A stretch of DNA of 64,000 nt. It comes from Chrysemys picta bellii (taxonomy: Eukaryota > Chordata > Testudines > Emydidae). The stretch lies in the NCBI RefSeq assembly GCF_011386835.1, contig NC_088792.1, positions 44,444,882 to 44,508,881 on the forward strand, written 5' to 3'. Numbering within the stretch: position 1 is the first letter of the stretch; every line of letters starts with the position of its first letter. The notes beneath the pieces are model-generated. The model saw only the letters and a program-made list of their open reading frames with translations. It was not told the DNA's origin and made no database searches. Made by a program: the position numbers and the translations under genes. Below are positions 55,950 to 64,000 of this stretch, piece by piece.

Positions 55950-56388
55950 TGACCATGCCAGCGACACGCTGCAGATACACAAGAGGTATATGGATCTCCT
56001 GGGCTGGTGGGGAGAAGAGGCTGTGCAGGAACAGCTCTGATCCAGCCGTAGAAATGTGGACATCTACAAGCAGATTGCTCAGTGGATGCAGGAGAAGGGC
56101 TACAACAGGAACACACAACAGTGCTTCGTGAAAGCCAAGGAGCTGTGGCAGGCATACCAGAAGGGAAGAGAGGTCAACAATCAATCTGGTGTGGAGTTGG
56201 AGACCTGCTGCTTTTACAAAAAGCTGCATGCCAGCCATCCTTGGTGGACACCCCCCGCCCCCCAGAGCACCCTGGATACTTCGGAGGAGCCCAAGTCACA
56301 GACCCCCACTGTGAACAGGGAGGGGGGACGAGGACAAGGAAGGAGGAGTGTGGGGGATGGGCGACCGGGGGATCCAGTTGCACAGTGA
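55950..56388 (+). pseudogene. Harbinger Myb/SANT-like DNA-binding protein remnant
   Basis: The frame gives GEEAVQEQL, a stop, then RRNVDIYKQIAQWMQEKGYN, RNTQQCFVKAKELWQAYQKG and CFYKKLHA. This is the trihelix/Myb-SANT fold of the transposon-encoded partner protein that brings the nuclease to the ends. A stop codon (near 56039) breaks it. Confidence 0.78.
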
Positions 56389-56395
56389 GCCAGGA

Positions 56396-56581
56396 CACGT
56401 AAGAACAGTAGGACGATGGAATAGATGCCTCGGGAGGTTGTGGAAGCTTCTTCACTGGAGGTTTTCAACAGGAGGCTACATAGCCATCTGTCCTGGATGG
56501 TTTAGACACAACAAATCCTGCATCTTGGTTGGGGGTTACTCTAGATGATCCTTGCAGTCCCTCTAACCCTGTGGTTCTATG
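56396..56581 (+). mobile_element. CR1 3' end nested in the Harbinger element
   Basis: GATGCCTCGGGAGGTTGTGG, CAACAGGAGGCTACATAGCC and TTGGTTGGGGGTTACTCTAG lead to a CTGTGGTTCTATG tail, a short 5'-truncated CR1-type copy with its 3' terminus. Confidence 0.75.
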
Positions 56582-57989
56582 TTTTTTACTCCTCTGCAGT
56601 CCAGACAATCCCGATTTGTTGAACAAAGGTGAACATGATGTTGGGGAAGGAACCTCTGGTGAGTAGGTAGTTTGCTTTGAAATTCCAGGGTATGGAACCT
56701 CCAAAGTAGCAGGACACCTCTGTTGATTTACTCTTGTTTATCTGTGCTAGAAGAGGTAGTGAAACAACCAAGAGAGATAGAGTTGCTACCTGGTTTTAAT
56801 TCCTCTCTAGAGTGCAGCAAAAATGGTCATGCGGAGCAGTTTATGTGCATCTTGTGAATCCTCCGTAGAGATCTTGATGAAACTTTTATGGAAAGTTTTT
56901 ATGGAAAACTTTTATGGAAACTGCAATCCTCTGCCGAAGGTTTCTGGGGAAGGCTGCCATATTTCTTCCACTGCGATAGGACACTTTCCCATGCCAGTCA
57001 GCAAGTACTTCAGCAAGCACCATTGCAGTACAAGCCTAGCAGCATATGGGTCCAGATGGCATCAGGACACCAGCTGCACTCTCTCTACCTTTGTTACCAT
57101 CAGGAGTGAGATAGCCGCTAAAATCACCACTGCCTGTGGAAAACAGTGCCAGTATTCAGTTCCATTGCCCTATACCAATATACTCATGCCTGTAAGCTAT
57201 TTCCCCAACCTTAAACCCTGCCCCCACCCCCAAAGAGCCATACTCAACATGGCTGGTGCGGTGACTGGCACCGTGCTGTATCAGTCCCATGGATAAGTGA
57301 GAATGTAATGCTTACCCTTTTGGGGGATCAAAGTTTAAAATGGCTTTTTTAAATTGCCTGGTTCATGTTACCGAATAAAATTCTATTTTTTTTAATCAAG
57401 ATTCATCGTTATTAGTTCACAACACACGCTGTCTGACGCTGAGCAGGTCTGACACACACCAATTTCCTGGTACTTCATTTTGTCACAAACCCATAAAATC
57501 ATTCACAAACACTGTTCTATTCCTACATGACAGCAGTCACTACAAGAATCGTACTAGGCTGCAAGAGAGCAAGGCCAGGTAGAGCACACTACAGCATCAT
57601 ACCTTACTCTGGCTCACTATTAAAATGTTCTCTCAAAGCCTCCCTGAGCTGTATAGCTCTGCACTGAGCTCTTCTAATTGAGCTCCACCGCCTCTGTTCA
57701 TCCTGGCAGAAACTTTCCTCCTTTGCTTCACAGATATTTTGCAGGACACAGAGGTGCTATTACCATTGGGATGCTTTTCTCACCGAGGTCCAATCTCCTA
57801 TGTAAACAATGCCAGCAACCCTTCCTACAACCAAAGGCACATTCAACTGCCATTCTGCACCTGCTGAGCTGTAGTTGAAGCACCCTTTGGTGCTGTTGAG
57901 GTGGCCAGTGTATGGCATCATGAGCCTTGGGAGTAAGGAGTTCACTCCCAGGATCACACTGGCATTTCAACATTACCAGTGGTAATCAG

Positions 57990-58800
57990 CCATCAGGAAA
58001 GAAAGTCCCTGCTTGCAGCTTTTTGAACAGTCCTGTTGTTCTTAAAGATGGAAGCATCATGCATCTTCCCTGACCAGCCCACACTGATATTGGTAAAGTG
58101 ACCCCAGTGATCCAGCAGCACTTGCATTACTATGGAAAAGTAGACCTTTCTGTTGATGTACTCTGTGGCAAGGTGGTCTGGTGCTAAAATAAGGATATGC
58201 GTGCCATCTTTTGCCCCACTGCAGTTCAGGAAGCTCATTGTTGCAAAGCCATTCACTGTGTCCTGCACATTTCCCAGAGTCACAGCCCTGCGTAGCAGGA
58301 AGCAATTAACAGCCCTACACACTTGCATGACAATGGCCCCTGCGGTCGATTTCCCAACTCCAAATTGATTCCTGACTGACTGACATAGCAATCTAGCATT
58401 GGCAGTTTCCACAGTGCAATCACCACTCACTTCTCAACTGTCAGTGTGGCTTTAATTCTGATGCCCCTGCGCTGGAGGGCTGGGGCAAATTCGGCACACA
58501 GATCCAGGAATGTAGCCTTGCACATCTGAAAGTTCTGCAGCAACTGCTCGTCATCCCAAACCTACATGATAATGCAATCCCACCAGTCAGTGCTGGTTTC
58601 TTGGGCCCAGAAGCGGTGCTGCACCATCTCCACCTGCTCCACAAATGCCAACAACCACCTTGAATTCTTTCTGTCTGTCCCACAGCAATCTAGCCTCCAA
58701 GGAATCGTCGTCTTGTCCAATTCTCTGTAAATACAGCTGGATCAGGTGCCCTATGCTTGCAATGCTCATGACAATAGCGCAGAGCTGTGCAGGCTTCATG
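57990..58800 (-). pseudogene. Harbinger DDE nuclease (HARBI1-like) remnant
   Basis: The best frame (58430-57993) gives NQFGVGKSTAGAIVMQVCRA, KDGTHILILAPDHLATEYIN and SVGWSGKMHDASIFKNN. These are the motifs of Harbinger nucleases, with the Asp of DGTHI and of HDA belonging to the acidic active-site regions. The N-terminal half (58800-58440) is in other frames, so the copy has shifts and the last acidic residue region is lost. Confidence 0.82.
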
Positions 58801-59202
58801 CTCTGTCAGAGATGTCAGATGGTGAGAAGGGACATGCAGATTTGTGGGAATTTTGAAAAGAGATGTGAAATATTATGGGCTGCAGAGGAAATTATGGGAT
58901 GGGGAACATTTCATTATGGGAAGTTGACCCCATGGCCCCAGTCACTCCCGTGTGACTCATTTCAGCCCCATGAGGCATTGCAAAAACTTCCCAAAACACC
59001 TGTGCAGGATGGTGGTAAGTTGCACAGTGGGATACCTAACCATGGTATACTGCACTCTGCATCAATACAAGCAGTCCTGGTGAGGACGCACATCGCTGAC
59101 ACAAGGAGAGTAGCATGCACACCGCACAAGTGCTGTAAAAACGGTGGTGGCTGTACACCGATATAACTTAGGTAGACATAATTTTGTAGTGTAGACATGG
59201 CC

Positions 59203-59862
59203 TGAGGTTTGTCAGGGTAAATTTACAGAAAGTCATAGAGGAGACATGATAAAAATGTCATATCAAACCTGCTTTCTAGATTCACCTTTGTGAACCAAAT
59301 CTACCCCTTCACATTTAAAAAGGGTTGTTTATAGTTACCTAACAGCATAGGGAGAAACTCATGACACCTTGGAACTAAGCACTCTCACTGACCGGCCAGT
59401 AATTTAGTCCATTGTGTTGCTCCTGTGTTGACTCTCAGCTGCTGATCTCTATTAGCTTCACAAGGAGTCCAGTGTTTAACTCGTGCTCTCAGTCAGATTG
59501 GTTCAGCTGTTACCATTACATCCATTGTCCTCTCATTCATATCGACCTACATACATTTCACCCCGCACCCCACCTATATGTGAGGACTGTGCCCTTCCTT
59601 GCAAATCAACACCTTCACTCTGCCTGCGTCTCCTGAATGGTTATAGCTGTTATTTCATCCAGTGTAGCTCTGGAAGAGAACAGTCTGCAGGTCCAGGAAG
59701 AGCAGAGGTTTTGGTTATGCCTGGCCTCTGTGTGGAGGATACTTCCTTGCACATCTGTGTAGTGGCAGGGCACAATTGGGCTCAGTCTTTTCTGAGTAAA
59801 CAAGTACACATTTTTGTTGAGGAATTCACCTGTCTTGGTTGGCAGTCTTTCCTCTCTCCAGG
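59203..59862. other. Intergenic, nothing recognised
   Basis: No gene or classified repeat is seen. Confidence 0.4.
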
Positions 59863-59870
59863 CCCTACAG

Positions 59871-60093
59871 CAGGGATCGGCAACCTTTGGCACGCGGCCT
59901 GCCATGGAAGCGGCGCGGGCTGAGGGATGCGCTGGCCGCTGCTTCCTGCAGCCCCCACTGGCCTGGAGCGGCGAACCGTGGCCAGTGGGAGCCACGATCG
60001 GTCGAACCTGTGGACGCGGCAGGTAAACAGACCGGCCCGGCCTGCCAGGGTGCTTACCCTGATGGGTAGCATGCCAAAGCTTGCCAATCCCTG
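59871..60093. mobile_element. hAT MITE, 223 bp, TSD 7/8
   Basis: The ends are CAGGGATCGGCAACCTTTGG and CCAAAGCTTGCCAATCCCTG. The flanks are CCCTACAG (59863-59870) and CCCTACGG (60094-60101). It is a shorter member of the family at 15363-15673, sharing GGCACGCGGC and TTACCCTG words. Confidence 0.93.
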
Positions 60094-60101
60094 CCCTACG
60101 G

Positions 60102-61260
60102 AGTCAGACAAAATGCCCTTTCCCTAGAAGTAAATCCTGCCTCATCAGTTCCTGGACAGATTCCTGCATATGCTCACAAGCAGAAGTAATCCCTGTCTGC
60201 TCCTTGTAATGAGATGCTTGGTTTGAGATGGAATGTCTGAGGCCAGAATAATTTTATCAAAGGGAAAAAGCTATCCATGGATATGCAAGTTAGACAAACT
60301 GTCTGACCAAATGCACTTACACTAAATTCTCTATCAGCAACTTGATATAGAGACTTAGTAATTTTATATGACATGTATATTGAATGGTACTGTCATATTG
60401 AATGTATTTTTCTTTAAGTATTTTGCCATGTGTTTTAATCAACTACCTTCATGCATTTTGGAGAACAACAGAATAATGCGGTTTAAAAAGCAACCTAAAA
60501 TATATATGCGATACCCACAGTTAGTTTAAATTATGTAAAAAAAAATCATTTTACTATTTTGAAATATATATGGCTTTGTCACAAATAAAAATACAATCTG
60601 CTCAGTTTTTTATTAGTGCACAATTGTAAAAACAGTTCCTTCCCTCCTCATTTATATATTATATAATCTGTCTTCTAATTCACGTACAACTGGGAGATTT
60701 ATATGTGACTAAACTGGATTATTATGCTATCAATTACACTGTTTCTCATATAAAACCCACACAGAAGAGAACAAAACAATGTGAGGGATCAAATGCTTAA
60801 AAACATATTGCAACCAATTATTGGCCAATTTACTTTTAAGTAAATGAGGTTCTTTCCTGGGCAGTTACACTCAGCAAAAGGTCCAGAGCTCTGAGTTTGA
60901 CCAAGCTGATAAAACGAATTGTTGGAGATGATAAATCCTACTAAAGACAACACACAGGTATTCTGTTTCCCACATCTGCTTTTTATTAGGAGAACACTAA
61001 AGCTGTCTGGAGGTTCTTTAAATATATGAAGTATAGGTCTTAACAGGTGTGCTTAATGTTGTCTAAATCATAACACCCTACTGAAAAAGCTGCAAATCTC
61101 ACTGCCTCAGACTGTTCCCATAAATACACAAGAGCTAGCTAAAAGTCAAGTTATTTTCTCTGCACTTTCAGAATTGTCAAACTGTTCAGAGTTTTAATAG
61201 TATCAAGCACTAATTTAATCCAGTGAACTGCGCACTGAATAGAAAATGATTCCACCAGAA
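60102..61260. other. Intergenic, nothing recognised
   Basis: This is AT-rich DNA without recognisable features. Confidence 0.4.
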
Positions 61261-61261
61261 G

Positions 61262-61385
61262 TCTGAGGCCTAGTTAAAGCACTGGACTGAGAGGCAGGAG
61301 ATCTATTACAACTAGACCAATGACTTGCTCTGGGATCTTGGCTAAGTCACCTAAACCCACATTTCCAAATCCCCTGTGCACCCCA
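61262..61385 (+). repeat. MIR-type SINE fragment
   Basis: AGCACTGGACTGAGAGGCAG, GAGATCTATTACAACTAGAC and GGGATCTTGGCTAAGTCACC follow the MIR head and core. Confidence 0.75.
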
Positions 61386-61535
61386 TAACAATTCCTCTGG
61401 GAGTTGCTGCTTGGACTGTGAGCAGGCTCCCTCAATGTGGGGCTATGCCAATAAGGCAACCTGTGCTTAATATTCAGTAATATTATAATGAGGGGTATCC
61501 TAAAAGTGCCTAAGGTGTACATATAGCTCTATATA

Positions 61536-61721
61536 CCTCTACCCCAATATAACGCTACCCGATATAACACGAATTTGGATATAACGTGGTAAAGCAGCGC
61601 TCTGGGGGGGCGGGGCTGCGCGCTCCGGCAGATCAAAGCAAGTTCAATATAACGCGGTTCCACCTATAATGCGGTAAGATTTTTTGGCTCCCGAGGACAG
61701 TGTTATATCGGGGTAAAGGTG
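61536..61721. mobile_element. Tc/mariner-like MITE, 186 bp, TA target site
   Basis: The ends are CCTCTACCCCAATATAAC and GTTATATCGGGGTAAAGGTG, inverted, flanked by TA on both sides. Subterminal ATATAACGC/ATATAACAC words repeat inside. It is non-coding. Confidence 0.78.
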
Positions 61722-62051
61722 TATATGTATATAATATTCTCTACTTGTCAAAAGACAAGGAGGTTAGTGGGAGCAAGTGAGCAAACATGTTTGAATTATG
61801 GTCCTCTTATATTATTTTGGTATCTAGAGAGACTTAGAACTATGAGGTGGTAGAAGATTTGGAATGTCCATCAGTAGAACACTGCTAGACACATCCATGA
61901 GCTAACTAGCTGGCTGTGCTCTTGCATCCAGATAACTATTCACACAGCTGGTTCAAAACCAGTCACTTTGAACAATACACAGAAAACAAGCTATTCAGCT
62001 ATGGAAACATACTATGGGCTTGATTCTCTTCACACCTACATGAGGGTAACT

Positions 62052-62319
62052 CAGGAGCGGCGCCAGGGTTTTTGCCGCCCTAAGCGGCAGCGCTCCTCCT
62101 CAGAGCATTCGGCAGTGGGGGTCCTTCCACTCCGTGTCTTCGGGGCACTTCGGCGGTGGGTCCTGGAGCAAGTGAAGGACCTGCCACCGAAGCGCCCCGA
62201 AGACGCGGAGCGGAAGGACCCCTGCCACCGAATTGCTGCCGAGATGGCAAAATGCCGCCCTCCAAATCCTGCCGCCCTAGGCAACCGCCTAGGGTCATCT
62301 AGTGGAAGCGCCGGCCCTG
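62052..62319. mobile_element. hAT MITE, 268 bp, perfect 8-bp TSD
   Basis: The ends are CAGGAGCGGCGCCAGGG and GGAAGCGCCGGCCCTG. Both flanks are GGGTAACT (62044-62051 and 62320-62327). The inner inverted pair is GTCCTTCCACTCCGTGTCTT and GACGCGGAGCGGAAGGAC. It is of the same family as 41315-41558. Confidence 0.95.
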
Positions 62320-62327
62320 GGGTAACT

Positions 62328-64000
62328 GTTGACTTCAGTGGAGTTACTCTTGCTTCTGTGTTGGTGCAATTGAGAGGAAAATCAAGCCCATTCCGCTTTG
62401 TTACCTACTGCTTCTGGAATGCAGATGAATAGACTAAATTAAACTGCAGGCTACCTACTGTTGTGGAAAGGCTTCAGTGGGGTTTCTTGGCTCTCCATCA
62501 CTAAATATAAAGTTGCAGGGTGGGAGAAAGTGGGAGAACAAGTTGGAATTATTAAAAGAGAAATAGCTCAAGCAAGAGTTTTGCCTGCCAAAACAAACAG
62601 AACACATGATCAGGATCAAAGACACATTGGATATGGTCCAGAACTGATTTTACAGTACATTCATTTTATCTGCATTCTTGCTTGCACAATGCTGTGGACT
62701 GCCATATTTTGATAAAATACTATTTTAAAGACAGAAAGAATCCTTTCTTTCCCTTTTGCTTATTTTCTATGTCCTTGACAGAATCTTGAAGAATTCATCC
62801 ACTTTCTCTCTCATTAGAGCCTGCATCACAATCATGTTGCACCCACAAAACAGGGTACTTTGGAGTCAAGGTAAATTGAGGGTCAAAGACCCAGTTCTGC
62901 TGTAATTTCTGTAAGAAGTGATCACTACTTTGAAAATATTACCAAGACTGTTCTGAAACTGATCATTCCTCTTTCCAGAGTCTTAAGGAAGGACTGGTAC
63001 CAGCACTTACATGTAAACCTTGCCAGATTAATAACAAAGTAAACTTAAAACTGGTCACCCAATATAAATAATTGAACTGGGGCCTGAGGCACCATCTAGC
63101 CATCTCCTCCTATCCAAGACAACTGAGATCCTCTGGGCTGTCCTTATTTTCCATCCATTTTAAGGTTCTGTCTTGAATGGACTAAGAGCAGCACCTTCTC
63201 AATTCAGCATTCTGTCCTATGATCCCCCTTCCCTGTTTATGTCCACCAGAGTCCTTCTGTAGTTTTCAAAGCTTGATATGAAGCCTCCCTTTGCAGCTCT
63301 GTTCAGCATTGCCCATTTTGGCCTTCCTTTATCACCTTTTCCTTTCTGGATTTCCTTTTCTCCTGTTTGTCAGATTGGCTCGGTTTTCTCTTTTTCTTCC
63401 CCCACCCCAAGCTGCTGGCTTCCATTCTTTCTAACTTATTGTTGCAACTTGGGTAGTCTCCCAGATGCCTTGTGATGGGTGGCACTCCTGAGTAAGTACC
63501 AGTTATACTTGTGCTACTTGCAAACAGAAGAGTTGGGGAAATAACTGCCGATGAAGACAATCCCCAAGCAATGGCTAGCAGTCAGCCTTGCAGTAGTTTC
63601 TGAAAAGCTTGCGTGAACAAATGCTGCTATACCTATGAAATCAAAAAGTGATGAGATGTTTTATATATCCCCTGGCCTTGTAGCAATTTGATGTGTCCAC
63701 GTGGCAACATCATTCTTGACAATCCATTTTGGTATGTACACACACGGTTTACCTGACAACTGTGATTGTATCAGTGCATTTTGGGACACCTTGTAAACCA
63801 TGTTTTCAGGTACTATTGTTGAAAGCAGGGATTTTGGAATCATTTGCAAATGTGTACCTCACAAAGGGACAAAGTGAGGGAGACAGTTTGAACCAGCTGC
63901 AATACTTCTGGCTTACTATCCCCACTGGGGAGAATCATTAGAGAATGCACTGGTTCAACAGACCTGACTAAAGATCTGTCAATAGATGTTGCAATCAAAT
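62328..64000. other. Right end of window, nothing recognised
   Basis: There is no gene, CpG-rich promoter or classified repeat. The STEAP4 first exon was looked for (a donor after a GC-rich start) and not found. Confidence 0.4.

Larger units (their letters stand above)
55624..59202. mobile_element. PIF/Harbinger transposon, nearly full, both ORFs broken
   Basis: The right end GTAGTGTAGACATGGCC is the complement of the Harbinger terminus at 20420, and TGA follows as the possible target triplet. The left terminus is missing, cut where the RTE-like LINE begins. It carries a plus-strand Myb/SANT ORF and a minus-strand DDE nuclease ORF, the usual two-gene layout. A CR1 3' end (56396-56581) is inserted. 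Confidence 0.85.

Noticed and set aside
44826..64000. Search for the non-coding first exon and promoter of STEAP4
   Set aside because: A non-coding exon cannot be recognised by protein pattern. The only CpG-rich blocks here belong to hAT elements, so no call is made.

Overview
The window is vertebrate nuclear DNA and most likely comes from a turtle (Testudines). Two single-copy vertebrate genes can be read with correct exon structure, and both lie on the minus strand. SRI (sorcin) occupies the left edge: coding exons 1-4 are present (codons 1-83) and the gene continues past position 1. STEAP4 (a six-transmembrane metalloreductase) has all four coding exons in 38213-44823 and encodes about 472 residues. 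The SRI/STEAP4 neighbourhood matches the order I know from other amniotes. The turtle call rests on the repeats: many decayed CR1 LINEs, tRNA-derived SINEs of the turtle type, RTE-like LINE pieces, a Harbinger element with a Myb/SANT ORF and a DDE ORF, numerous short hAT elements, and no sign of Alu or L1. A crocodilian cannot be fully excluded.

Layout. 1-12176: SRI exons 4, 3, 2 and 1 (read right to left), with introns holding a decayed hAT element (2894-4674), an RTE-like fragment and a 1-kb GC-rich hAT element (9609-10627). 11650-12670: CpG-rich SRI promoter region. 12680-37300: intergenic DNA with hAT elements, CR1 copies, three solo-LTR-like elements, a GC-rich minisatellite (25440-25990) and MIR/L3-type relics. 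37330-44825: STEAP4 with its probable 3' UTR. 44826-64000: STEAP4 upstream DNA (a non-coding first exon and promoter were not located), with a further solo LTR, a CR1 carrying a nested hAT element, an RTE-like LINE 5' half next to a Harbinger element, and several hAT elements.

The two host genes are not a functional unit. Sorcin is a penta-EF-hand calcium sensor, and STEAP4 is a NADPH-dependent ferric/cupric reductase. The window is otherwise a repeat archive. Its most informative content is a set of hAT elements whose 8-bp target duplications can be read exactly, seven of them fitting the nnnTAnnn (Buster-type) pattern, together with several precise nested insertions. I found no operon, CRISPR array or other new multi-gene system. 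All boundaries were read by eye and none was checked by alignment.
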